Shown here: piece by piece, positions 45,894 through 58,261 of the stretch
Layout of the letters: each line of letters begins with the position of its first letter
Numbering within the stretch: the first letter of the stretch is position 1
Assembly (NCBI GenBank): GCA_014281115.1
Contig: JACONQ010000003.1
Location: 4,340,001-4,404,000 of the forward strand
Direction: 5' to 3'
Length of the DNA: 64,000 nt
From: Laburnicola sp. R22_1
Taxonomy: Eukaryota > Ascomycota > Dothideomycetes > Pleosporales > Didymosphaeriaceae
Notes under the pieces: model-generated
Told to the model about the DNA's origin: nothing
What the model saw: only the letters and a program-made list of their open reading frames with translations
Database searches by the model: none
Program-made: the position numbers and the translations under genes

Positions 45894-47747
45894 CCAGCGA
45901 GTGACTCACACTAGTAAGCGCGCCACCTTTGCCAAGACCCCACTAAACCATTTTATTTATTATTAGACTACGTCGCAACACTACTTAAAAATATATACTA
46001 AGTTAATACATCTAATTTAGATTCTTCCTCTTTAACTCCCTAGTAGGTTTGCGTATTATGTCTAGGTTGCCTGCAAATGCCACAACACTATTAAGTTAAT
46101 GGCCCTGTTGCAGCGCGACTAGCACCTAATAACTATTTACCCTTCTTTTGTCTACTAGCGTCCTTAGGAGTGGCTAGCTAAGATCCCTCTACTACTATAA
46201 GTGATCCCTAATACTGGATATACCTCCTTTTACGCGATTTTCGCCTTATAGTCTTCTTAATTGTCTTGCGAAGGCCTGCAATTTTATCTAACACTAGTAC
46301 CTAACTATGCATTGCACTTAGAGCGCCTTTTTTAAGCTTCTTAAGTACCTACATAGTTAAAGTTAGTAATAAATTAAAGTGATCTCTAATTCTCTTGCGA
46401 ACCAGTGTTAATTACGCCTTAAATTCGCGTAGGTTACTTAGTGTTTTAGACTCCTAGGTAGTAGGCTCTTTAATAGGCAGACTAGGTGTACGGATATGGA
46501 TGTTAAGATGCTGCAACACCTCCTCTGGATTTAATAGGACTAGCCCAGCACTATAAAAACCACTCTTAATTGTCTCTGCAGAGAAAACCTTTAAAAACGC
46601 GGTTTTAAAGGCTAGAAGGAACTTGATCTTTGTGATGTAGGTTATTAGCTAACGCGCTAAGCCTAAGATCTCAGCACTATATGCCTTCTTTAGCAGGGAG
46701 AAATAGCCTATATCTAATAGCTATAGCAGGTATAACAAATATAGCAGTATATAGAGAGTAATAATCTTATGTTCCTTATAGTAATTCTAGAACTTAATTA
46801 AGTTATAGCTCTTATAGCTATTAATAACTAGCAGCTAATAGGTTCCTTTGGCGCGTCCCTTTGTATGCGCGTTAAAGTGTTTTAACCACGCGATACCGAG
46901 CTTGTTGTTTATCTAGCTGTTCTCGCTAATAGCGATTACCCAATCGCTAGGAATTAACGCGTCTTCGTACTAGGTAGAGATGTGACGCTTGCCAGCGTAG
47001 ATAATAAAGGGAGGAATTGCCTATCTAGTAGCGCAGATACCCTAGATTACTATAATCTACTAGCGGTCGCCTGGCTATATTAATTTGGGTTTCGCACGCC
47101 TCTCTAATGCTGTAACCACAAGCTAAGACTCTATAACCCCTATTAGGAAGCCTAATTTATTAAAGTTGTAGATGTCCTTATCCGTAATACTGTACTTAAC
47201 TTTAATGCCCTTTATAAGCTTAAACCACGCGTTTATAACCTTAGGATCTTTCTATTATGCCCTCTGCTTATTATATAACTAAGACCAACGCGTTTTAACT
47301 TTACATCTGCGCTTAATAAACCTGTCTGTCTAGTTAATACTAACAGGTGGCTTTTCTTTTTATAAACGTAGTGAATTGGCTATTATGCGGATTATAAGCT
47401 TTGTAGGAGATAATCCACACGTGTCTAGCTTGATTATATAATTAACAAGCGCCTACTCCTTAAGAAGAGTAAAATTCTTTAATTTAGGTAGGTTATCGCG
47501 TTGTGTAGTTGTTCTATTGCGTCTTTAATTAAGCGTTCTGCAATTAACGTTATATAGCCCTACTGCTGCTCGCTCTATAAGATTTAGGTCTTATTTAATA
47601 GCTCTAATAGTAATAAGTAACTAAGCTTTATTAAATGGCTTAGAAGACATAGTAGGTGGTTGTATTATAATGGTATTATTAGTGATGGTAGGGTCTTAGC
47701 AAAGGTGGCGCGCTCACTAGTGTGGGTTACTCGCTAGTAAACCACGT
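45894..47747 (-). mobile_element. Pogo/Fot1-family element P4
   Basis: The 1,854 bp element has inverted repeats of about 58 bp, starting acgtggttcaccagcgagtg at the left end. The right end is the same apart from transitions. TA flanks lie at 45,892-45,893 and 47,748-47,749. The transposase is on the minus strand. Confidence 0.88.
45960..47650 (-). pseudogene. P4 pogo/Fot1 transposase (broken)
   Basis: ATG at 47,650 (MSSKPFNKA). Reading through stops gives the N-terminal DNA-binding part and a LDTCGLSPTKLI segment. Next come ITDKDIYNFNKLGFLIGV and IPPFIIYAGKRHIS, then the catalytic block LLVINSYKSYN with Asp changed to Asn. LLDIGYFSLLKKAY and a long basic C-terminal region follow. The many TAA/TAG codons fall at likely Gln and Trp positions. 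Confidence 0.83.
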
Positions 47748-48177
47748 TAAACAAAATACACTATAAGACTTATATTAGTAGAGAAAGGCTACGCCTACTA
47801 ATATACATTATACTAACACGCCACAAACTCTATATAACGGATTTTAGGTAATTACGTTAGCGGTACTGTGATTACGTTAGCGCCTTGGCCCGTGCTCTAC
47901 TTAGGAGTATACGGGGCTCCTATAGCTTAATAGTTATAATTAACAATTGCCTTAACTTTTAACTAAGGATTTTAATAATCTAATAGTTATAAGTCTAGTC
48001 TATACCTACTAAAGGCTGCCTACTTAACTGTAATTGTTTATAATAACTTTATGACTTTTATAATTTCGCATTCTAATAATTTAGTAATCTAATAATAATT
48101 TTGCGATTTATTAATTTAGTAATTTTATATAAATAATCTTGCGATATCTACGTATAACTCTTATAATAAGTAACATA
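47748..48177. other. RIPed spacer upstream of a Copia relic
   Basis: AT-rich sequence with no gene. A repeated word attacgttagcg occurs near 47,850-47,885. This is where the 5' LTR of the relic at 48,178 would lie, but no matching LTR was found. Confidence 0.4.
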
Positions 48178-48447
48178 ATGGCAATAGAAGAGTCTATAAT
48201 AATACGTGTTATAGTTATCCTTAGTAAGCCTAAGAACTAGCAGGTATAAATCTATTTGCGCAAAGACGCAGTATAATAATAAGAGCTTTAGTAGTACTAT
48301 AACCTAGATATTACTATAGCTAATCTGTTAGAGTTAATAGAGCCTATAGAGCCTATAGCGTACTCTTATAAAGTTAATAAGGAGTCTGGCAAGCACTATT
48401 TTAACACTAACCTTAGCGATATTAAATTCTAACGCTATTATTTTATA
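48178..48447 (+). pseudogene. Copia gag relic (related to Copia-2), N-terminal piece
   Basis: An ATG at 48,178 opens a frame with VILSKPKNxQVxIYLRKDA, then LQQYYNLDITIANLLELIEP, like the N-terminus of copia gag. It is cut at 48,449 by pogo element P5 and continues at 50,329. Confidence 0.65.
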
Positions 48448-48449
48448 TA

Positions 48450-50326
48450 ACGTACTTTGCACTCGAGTGGGACACTCTATCAAGTCGGACACTTTGCCAA
48501 GACCCTACCAAAACGTACTATTAGCAATAGTATAACGCGATGCCTTAACCACACAATAAACTACTAGCGTTAAAAGAAGCGTGTATATAGCTTGCAATCT
48601 AGGCTATTAAATAAGACGCAACACTCTCTTAGCAATGCGCTGCAGCTATCTATAATGTCTCTTAAAGTACACTTAGTAACCAACGCGCTAGAAAGACATT
48701 TAGACGCGACTGCGCACCCAATAAAATAAGACTTACTATAAGAGAGGAGCAGGCGATTGTGGAGCATATACTCAACCTAGACGCGCGAGGATTTCCGCCT
48801 CGGCTTAATGCTATAAAAGATATGGCTGATTCTTTACTAGCTACACGCCACTATAAGCTAGTTGGCTAGAGGTGGCCTTATGACTTTGTTAAGCGCCAGC
48901 TAGAGCTTAAAGTCAAGTTCAATCAAAAGTAAGACTATAAGAGAGCTCTCTAGGAGGATCCTAAGGTAATATAAGACTGGTTCCAGCTTGTGGAGAACAT
49001 AAAGGCCAAATATAGTATCCTAGACAAGGACACCTATAATTTTAATAAAGCAGGCTTTATAATAGGCATAATATTAACTAGAGCAGTAGTCACAGGCTCT
49101 AAGCGTTAAGGACAGCTAAAGCAGGTGCAGCAGGACAATAGGGAGTGAACAATAGTCATCCAAGGCATTAATGCAACAGGGTGGTGGATCCCACCCTTTA
49201 TTATCTTTGGGGGCAAGCACCACCTCTCCGCCTAGTATAAGGAGAAGGATCTACCTTATAATTAGGTTATTGCAGTCTCTAAGAATGGCTAGACAATAAA
49301 TAAGCTTAGTCTATAGTGGCTAAAGCACTTTAATAAGCATATAAAGAGGCGTGTTATTAGTATAACACGTTTGCTTATTCTTAACAGCCATAAGAGTCAC
49401 AACTTATTCGAATTCAAATAGTATTACAAGAAGAGCAATATTGTTACTCTCTATATGCCCTCGCATTTGTCGCACCTCTTGCAGCCACTTAATGTGGGCT
49501 GTTTCGCGCCTTTAAAAAAGGCGTATAGGCGCTAAGCTAAGGATTTAATGCGCAACCACATCACGCACATTACTAAAATCGAGTTCCTGCCTTGCTTTAT
49601 TGCTGCTTTTAAGGCTTTGTTTACTAAAAGTAATATCAAAGAAGGCTTTTGAGGTGCTGGCCTAGTGCCCCACAACCTAGAAGCTGTAATATCGCAGCTT
49701 AACGTCCGCCTGCGTACGCCTCCACTTTGTACTATTCGCGATAGTACATAGGAGTCGCAAACTCCGCGAAATAGTATAGAACTTAAGTCGCAATCGACGC
49801 TAGTTAAGCAGAGGATTCAAAGGCATGTGGATAGTTCCCTAACTTATATAGTTAAGGCGATAGAAAAGCTTGTTAAAGGCGCTACCGGTAAGATGATCGG
49901 GCATTCTTTAGTATTAATAACCAAACGCAATGCCGAACTTTAAGCTGCTAATAAGGCCGCCACACAACGTAAATTATATAAAAGAAAGCGATTGCAGCAA
50001 GAAGGAGTCCTTACAGTTAAAGAGGGCTAGCGACTGGCTACTCTAAAGGACTTTGGAGTGCGTAGTGATGGCAAGAAGGCAAAGAAGAGGGTGCGCACTA
50101 ATAGAGGCGAATCCGCTTAACAGCGCTATGGACGCTGCGGCAAGCCTAGGCACAATAAAAAAACCTATAAACAGCTTATAGAAGTAGATTCTGAATAGTT
50201 TAGCCTATTTAGACTATCGAAAATAGTTTATGTTAACTCTATACTATCGTGAATAGTACAGAACTTGGTGGGGTCTTGGCAAAGTGTCCGACTTGATAAA
50301 GTGTCCGACTCGAGTGCAAAGTACGT
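48450..50326 (+). mobile_element. Pogo/Fot1-family element P5
   Basis: The 1,877 bp element has inverted repeats beginning acgtactttgcactcgagtg and containing a doubled word gtgtccgact. TA flanks lie at 48,448-48,449 and 50,327-50,328. It carries a full-length transposase frame on the plus strand. A related copy lies at 58,262-60,132. Confidence 0.9.
48540..50198 (+). pseudogene. P5 pogo/Fot1 transposase, one frame with RIP stops
   Basis: From ATG at 48,540 to TAG at 50,196-50,198 the frame is continuous (553 codons including the stop) and is broken only by nonsense codons. Motifs in order are TIREEQAIVEHILNLDARGF, LDKDTYNFNKAGF and VIQGINATGWWIPPFIIFGG. The catalytic block LLILNSHKSHN (Asp to Asn) and LLQPLNVGCFAPLKKAY follow. 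The C-terminus is basic with a knuckle-like CGKPRHNKKTYK. The absence of frameshifts suggests that RIP, rather than slow decay, killed it. Confidence 0.87.
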
Positions 50327-50328
50327 TA

Positions 50329-51770
50329 TAATTGTTATAATAAGTATCTTACTAGCTATAATAAAAAGAAGTAGGGCCTTTAAAATCTAAATATAGAGAT
50401 TAGTAAGATAATTAATAAGTGTTATATTTATCTAATATAAGACAAAGACACGCTACACACGCGGCTTATTACTCTTAAGGCGTATCTTGCGCTATTAATA
50501 GTAGTTTACTAATGTAATCTAATTAACTATAAGAGTTTAAGCCCGCGATAGTTAGGATAAAAGTAAGTTAATTTCTAGTATATAAAATACTACTATACTA
50601 AGTAGGTAGGCAGAAGGGTAGCACCTTATGGGTGCTGCTGCGCTAGTGGCCGAATTGGGCCTAGCGCCGAATTAACGTTTTTCTGGGTTCTAAGCTAGGT
50701 GCCGCTATAAATCTATAATATTAACAAATATAAGTGTCTTTGTATTTTACTAAAGTCGCGTAATATTAAAGACTAGTTACGCTTATGGGTTAAGTTAACT
50801 AATTAATATATAAAGATTAATATGCCTAATATTAAAGGCACGCGTGCGTAGGAGGATTTCTTATAGGCAATTAAAGGTATAGATCCTAACTACGCTACAC
50901 CTAAGCTTATTAAGCTATTTAATTAGAAGAATAAGAGTGTAGAGATAGTAACGCTAGAGAACTATATGACTACATATACAGTATACTATTGTTAAGTTTA
51001 ACTATTATCTTAAAAGCTTATAAGTATGGCTAGTAATCTAAGCGTAGTAAAGCCTTAGAGTGACAATAAAGTAAACAATAAGTCTGCTACACTAACTTAT
51101 TTCTACGGCTTAATACACTAGTTTAGACAATGCTACTATCTTAATAAGAATAGTTCTTATTATTTATATAACATTTATAAAGATTCTACTATTTATTAGT
51201 ATATAGATTAAGCGTTATAAAATAAAAAGCTGCTTAAGCAAGTATAGCAAGTAGTTAATAGGACAAATAAGTCTCTTTTATTAAAGTTAGTGTCTTTAAT
51301 GCCTACAACAACTGCAATAATTTAACTAGATAATAGTAATCTATCTAGCTATAGTAGAGCTGCCTTTGCCTATAATCTCTACAGTATAGTAATAATTACA
51401 CTAGACGTGCGATCTAACAGCGTCTTAGAGGAGCGATCTACTAATAATAGTTTTAATCTAACTATTATAGTAATTAACAATAATACTATATTACTGCGAG
51501 ACTAATAAATTGTTAATCCTAACTCTAACACCCATATTATTAATTCTCCTAACTAGATAGGCTGGGAGTAGGAGCGCGTTAAGGATACTAGTATAATAAT
51601 TAGCGTAGGTAAACACTAATACAAAATTAAGGCTTGGGGCAAATAGTGTTATATTTTCCAGCTCGTGAAACTAGTTGTTAACGCAGAGTAAGACTTTAGG
51701 CCAGAACTTAGCGTGCTAAGGCACGCTAGCGCTTAGTCTCTAGTTTTATTAAGCTAGATTCTATAAAACT
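50329..51770 (+). pseudogene. Copia gag-protease relic, continuation after P5
   Basis: Reading through stops gives DKDTLHTRLITLKAYLALL and a DFLQAIKGIDPNYATPKL segment, both clearly related to Copia-2 gag (LHEQLITLKKHLALLD, DFLVACKVLNPEYGT). Near 51,510-51,550, IVNPNSNTHIIN corresponds to the protease block. A G/C-rich patch at 50,610-50,700 interrupts the match. Nothing of integrase or RT follows, so the relic is truncated. Confidence 0.72.
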
Positions 51771-53272
51771 AATATACCTATTTTATAATTTTTTCTTTTT
51801 AAACTACTTTATAACCTTATATTGCACCCTACTCTTTTTAAATAATATATTTACCTATGCTATTACTACTTCTATTCTACACTTACTATTACCTTTATAG
51901 CTTAATCTAGGTAACCTTTCTATATAGTAAGCTCTAAATTCCTATACTTTATACTTTTACTATAGTTTTATTGCTAATACTTTTATAGATAAATCTACTA
52001 TCCTAATAAGACTAATTAATAGAGAAATAATAGTAGCTATAAAATTGCGTTAACACCTTAATATAGTAAGTTAATAGTATTAAATAAGTAGAGTAGTATA
52101 AGCTAGACCCTTCTTCTCTTATTTAGTAAAATTAAGGTTTTATAGCGCTTAATACTAATAAAATAAATATAAGCTTAAAAATTCTAAGTTTAAGAATATT
52201 TAGTTTAGTTTTATTACTAATATTATTATAAGTTAAAAACGCACTATAGCCCCTCCTTATAATTAATTCTTAAACTAAATCTATAACTAGAAGTATATCT
52301 GCGTAAAAGCGTAGTGTAACTAAGTTATAATATTAGAACTATTTACTCTAGCTAAAAGAAAGAGTATAGCTATTTGCTTTATATATAATAGATATATATA
52401 TATTTTACTTATATCTTATAGGTATTAAGTTCCTATCTTTATTTTTTTCTGCCTTTTTTCTTCTTTTTTCTTCTCTTTCTTTCTCTTCCTTTTTTTTCTC
52501 CTCCTCCCTTTTCTTCCTACCCTCTTCTTTTCTTATTTTTAGGCTTACTGCGCTTTTCTGCTCTATAAGTCTTTAGCAAGCTTTTAGTTTAGAGATTCTA
52601 AACTATAGTATTAGGTATTTTATACCTTTATTACTATATAAGCTAGAGTTAGCAATTTTATCTATTTTTTATTTGCCTTTTAACTATACTAAGATATTCT
52701 ATATATTTTAAATATTAAGACTATTAGCTCATATATATAGTAATAATCTAACTATAGATACTACCTACTTTAGTTCTTCTACACTTCCTCTTTACCTATT
52801 TATTTTAATAATATTAAGACTAGTATTAATTCTAACTTCTAAACTACTAGTAGCTTAGTGCTACTAACTACTAACGTTAATAGAGATATATTCTAACTAG
52901 AGTATAGTAATAATAAGGCAAATATTCTAGCTATCTTGTATAAGGACATAGGCAAAGATAGCGTCCCTATTTAGCTAAGATAGATAGTAGCTAAGGTTAG
53001 ATCTATTAAGAAATATAAAGCAGCCTTAGCTACCTATACTAAGAAATAGAAGTAGCTACTATAGCTTAAACTAGTTAGTTTATATTTATAGCTTATTCTA
53101 ACTAATTTATAGCCAACTTAAACTCATAAAATAGTCCTCTTAATTAGTAATTATAGTATATTTCTAATTCTACTTTATTATGGTAGTATTATATATTAAG
53201 TTAGAGTAATTATAGTATTACTAAAGTCTTGCCTTAATATATCTTTTTCTTAACTCTACTATATAATATTGC
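51771..53272. other. RIPed stretch, no gene seen, with pyrimidine tract
   Basis: AT-rich sequence without recognisable coding content. A strongly biased C/T run lies at 52,438-52,545 on the plus strand. Confidence 0.45.
52438..52545. repeat. Polypyrimidine tract (~105 bp)
   Basis: The run is almost purely C and T (tcttcttttttcttctcttt and similar). It stands out because the surroundings are dominated by TA steps. Pyrimidine runs contain no CpA on this strand and so do not change by RIP. Confidence 0.8.
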
Positions 53273-54015
53273 TATGTGGCATTATTCTATCTACCTGGGG
53301 GTAGGACGACAAAGGCTTTTATCTCAAATAATATAATAAAAAAAGCAGAGCCCCCTGCTTAGTAATTAAAAAAGGCGTAGAAAGGTAAAAAAAAAAGATA
53401 ATATTACTATAAATAGGCTATTACTAATATCTTATAAGAGTAACTTTTAGGAAAAGAAAACTAGCGCTAAATAGAAGTAGCTGCCTATAAAATACTATAG
53501 CTGCCGCGTTACTAAGGTAGTATATATTCTTACTATCTCTATATTCTCTTAGTTTAATTAAGCTTTTACTAACCTACTATAGAGTATACTTAAAGGTAAT
53601 AATACACTAAATAGGTCTAAGTAGCATATAACTATTCTCTATAGATGCGATAAGGACGTAAGTTTAGTAGCTTAGTCCCCTTGATATTTATAGGCAGAAT
53701 ACTAATATTTAGAAAGGTAGTAATACTAAAGTACTATTATTATTACTTTCCTAATATATATTATTATGTAACTTAGTCTGTCTAAGCTTATACTAATATT
53801 GCTATAATAGTTTCTAAATAAAATAGAGAAGCTTAATTATATATAGAGCCCTCTAAAGGCTAAGAATTATTTCTTATAATACCTAGGAGTTTTTTGTAAT
53901 CATCTTTTTTACGATCTTTTTAATTACTAAGCAGGGGGCTCTGCTTTTTTATTATGTTATTTGAGATAAAAGCCTTTGTCGTTCTACCCCTAGGTAGATA
54001 ATTTAACAACACATA
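53273..54015. mobile_element. Short element with ~100 bp inverted repeats (~743 bp)
   Basis: The left end (53,273-53,385) and the reverse complement of 53,905-54,015 match over about 100 bp. Shared words include tatctacct, aggcttttatctcaaataa and agcagagccccctgcttagt. The inside has no coding capacity. It looks like a non-autonomous, MITE-like derivative of the larger unit at 54,639. End points are good to a few bases, and the target duplication is not clear. Confidence 0.7.
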
Positions 54016-54638
54016 ATACCTAGGAGAATAGGTGCTTATATATCTAGCTCTTTAGGAAGTAGAGTTTAGAGAGTTCTTTATTTCTAAGATATAATTTCTA
54101 CTTATAATATTTGTATTTGTTTCTATTAAGGTATTATTACTAATTTAGAAATATTATTTAGTTATTTAATTATAAAGTGTATAAAGAAACTACTCTAAAG
54201 TGTACCTTTAAAACCTATATTATAATAATAACTATCCTATATATATTATCTTAGTACTTCTAAACTACTAATTTAAAAATACTAATTCTACCTAGTCCTA
54301 AATTAGAAGATTCTAAAAGTTAGCCCTACTATAAGAAATAAGAGAAAGAATAATAAGGTGGGTAGTAATAAGGAGAAGAAGAATAATAATATAATTGCAA
54401 AGTTTCCTAGTCCTATAAAGAGGTCTAGAAAGTAAGTTAGTTAAGTCTTATAGCTAAAGCAATATATATCTAGGTAGAGCTAAGTAGTTAATATCTATAG
54501 CTTAGTTTTATTAAATAGTATTAAAAGGTAATACTATTTTTTATAATAGACTTTTCATAAATGTTTCTAATATAATATATAATTATAAATAATAAATTAA
54601 GTACTTTTAATTATACTATTGTAAAATCTAGTCTATAC
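54016..54638. other. RIPed stretch, no gene seen
   Basis: AT-rich spacer between two units of the same inverted-repeat family. No motif was recognised. Confidence 0.4.
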
Positions 54639-57383
54639 TATATGGCGTTAGTTTATCTACCTAGGGGTAAGATAACAACGGCTTTTATTTTAAATAACAT
54701 AACACAAAAAGTACAGCCCCCTACTTAGTAATTAAAAAAGGCGTAAAAAGGTAATAATAATAAAAAGCGAGTTTAAACTGCTAAGCAAGCTTAGCAGTCT
54801 TAGCTCAAGACTCCTATAAGTAATTTTTTTATAAAAAGGTTACTTAGAACTTTAGAGGAGGGATAAAACTTTAGTAGGGCAATGCTATAGTTATTTATCT
54901 TTCCTTTACTATTCTAAGTTGCAAACCGCTATTTAGATCATTACAAATAATATAAGTTAATATATTAATAGGTATATATTATTTCTTATAATAGTAGGAT
55001 AAGGGTAACACGTACTAGATATACTATCGCTCTATTGCTATACTAAGGTTATTCTTAACAAATCTCCTATTATTATCTCTTTACGCCTATGCCCTACTAT
55101 CTATCTAGGTATTAATATTATTTCTAAAGAAGTACTTACTATTACTAAAAAGTATATACTAAAGATTTACTCTACTACTATTAAAGAGACTATTAAAGTA
55201 ACTATGCTAGAGTTCTATTCTATCTAGATACTTATCTAGCATAAGGGTTAGGTATACTTAACTATCTATAAGGCAGTCCTAGTATACTAGTTAGGTTAGT
55301 AGCTTATCTAGTTTGCAAAGAACTATAAAATTAAATTTTCACTCTAGTAGATATAATTACTTCTTATTAGTAATAGAATTTAGTAGGGAATATAAAAGAA
55401 GAATAATAAGGTATTTATTAATAAGCTATAAAGTGGCGAGAGTATTGCATAGATCTATAAGATCCTCCTAACTATTATTACTAAGGTTTTTTTTTGCGAC
55501 TAAGAGATTTCTAATAAAATATTATAATAATAGCAGATATTCCTCCTGCTATTATATACACAGAAAAGTATTTTAAGATATTAATATAAAGGGGTTAGCG
55601 CGTTATAAGCGAGCTAATTATTACTATTATTGCTATTAAGTTAGCATATCTAGTGCGTAAGTATAAATAACTAATAATTATAGTAGTAATAAGCTAGATA
55701 TACTATATAGAGTGTGAGTAAATCTTGTATAGGTTAGAAGCTTATAATGTGTAGATAGGGTACGAGTAAGTTTAAACTATTATTGCGTTATTAGGTAGTA
55801 TTTAAGATTAGTCTTTAATTAGAATTAGGTGCTGTATATAGTAGTATATAATAACCTTCTATCTTAATCTACTTTAACCTTAAACTAAAAAAAAGGTTAA
55901 AAAAGGTATTTAGTAAGCGGCCTATCTATACTATAAGTATAGTAATACTAAGTAGTAGTAGTTTTTATTATTTCTTATTTATTTAACACTTAGCTAGTAC
56001 TAACAGCTTCCTACTATTAAGCTAATTTAAGTATATACACTATTATAAAAGCTTAGTAAAACTAAGACTACTATCTAGCTTAGAATAAGTAAAAATAAAA
56101 ATAGTATTTAGCAAAAGTAAGGTTAAGGTAGTACTTAGTAAGAGTAAGATTAATAATTAAGAGCTTAGTTATACTAACACTACTAATTAGCTAGAAAGAG
56201 TTAAATAAAGATAGTGCTTAGAAAAATAAGTTTAAAGTAGTATTAAACATCTTTGTTATGTGAAGATTCTAACTAAGGTTAAGTCCGCACTATACACAGA
56301 GAGGAGTAAAATAGAAGGCACTAAAACTTAGTATCTAGCATATAGTAGTAGTAACAAAATATACATAAAATAATAATAATTTTATTATTAACTTTCTTTA
56401 TAGTAGTATTATTAATAGTAGTTAATAAATAGTCTACTATTTAGTATAACTAAGTTATATATTATCTCTTAACTAGTAGACTATTAAAGAGCTGCAATAA
56501 ACTATAGAGTTGCAACTATAGAAATAGTGTAGGTAATAGGACACTTAACTATAGTTTAGTTATTATATTTATAACCTAGTAGCAACGCAACTACAGTTTA
56601 CTATACGCATAGTATATAAAGTCTATCTATTCTTATAATATTAGTAACACCTAGTACAGTAGATCTTTATCTTTAATGCATAATTACTACTACTATCTTT
56701 TATATCTAGCTCTTTATCTATTATATCTAGCAATATAATAATATTCTAGTAGCCTAACTACACTACTTCTTCTATATAGAGTAGTATAGCTATAATAGAT
56801 TCTAAAAGTATATAGAGGATTAGCTAGGTAAAGTTAAGGATAATTCCTAGAGATTTAGCAATTTTATATAGTAAGTAGGATTATTAAAAAGGCCTCTTAA
56901 TCTTAATATTCTTAACAACACCTAGTTCTAGCTATTTAGGCCTTATTAGCTAGTTCTCTAACTTTAGATTTTAGAGTGTAAAGCACTTCTTTAGTACCTA
57001 GATAAAAAGTTAGGTTAGGCGTTTATACTATAATAATAGGACAAAGTAAAAGTGTTACTAAAAAAGCTTAAAAATAAGAACTAGCAAAATAAAGATATAG
57101 GGTAGCTACTAAAAAATAAGTAGTAGTTTTTTTAGAGACTATAGAAGTTTAAAAGCGTAGCTATAGCGCAAAAAGCTTATAGATATAGTAGTAATTATCT
57201 AGAGTACTATTAAGGTAAGGGACTATAACTAAGTAATAAAGGTAAGAGTAAATGGCGGCGGCAGGAGTATAGGAGAAATAGGCAGCGGCGAGGTCCTAGA
57301 GAGATAGAATATAGCCTAATTGCTAGTTGCGAGGAAAGATCTACTATAGAAGAGAATTAATAAAATAGTTAGGTTAGTTATTC

Positions 57384-57619
<236 letters not shown>

Positions 57620-57715
57620 GTAGCAAAAAAATTATTAAAAAATAATTAATGATGTAACATAGTGGTTAGTTAAGTAGCTAGCCTAGAATCACGTAATATT
57701 ATAGATTAACTCTAG
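57620..57715 (+). repeat. tRNA-like SINE-style sequence, RIPed copy
   Basis: The sequence matches the reverse complement of 60,699-60,800 with RIP-type changes: tagcaaaaa, taattaatgatgtaacatag, tggttagttaa, atcacgtaatatta. See 60,699 for the tRNA-like features. It directly follows the (TTA)n tract. Confidence 0.5.
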
Positions 57716-58261
57716 AGAAGAAGGTTAAAGTAGTATATAAGAGGATTAAGGTAAATAATTAAGAGCTTAGTAATATAAAAGTGTATAGACTAGAGCTTAG
57801 CTATGCTAAGATAAATAGGCTAGAGCCTATTAATAACTATAAGATAAAGAATCTTAGTATTTATAAATAATAACTATATTATAAAGGTATTATTACGGCG
57901 CCAGCGCTATTATTTTATCTCTTCCCTTCTCCCCCCTAACTCCGAACCGGTATGGCGATGTTGCCTTACGCATAGTTTAGTATATGAATTTTTTTTAGTT
58001 AGAGTAAGCGTGCTAAGTCTACCAAGCTCGCTTAGCTCGCTTATAACGCGCTAACCCCTTTTTATTAATACCTTAAAATGCTTTTCTATGTATATAATAG
58101 TAGGAGTAATATTTGCTATTATTATAATATTTTTATTAGAACCCTCTTAGTCGCAAAAAAAAACCATAAAGGTATAGGTCTATACTGTCTTCTATAGTAA
58201 TTGTCTGTCTAAATATAGCTAGGATTTAGATCTAGGTAGAACTAATTAGAAATATTTACTA

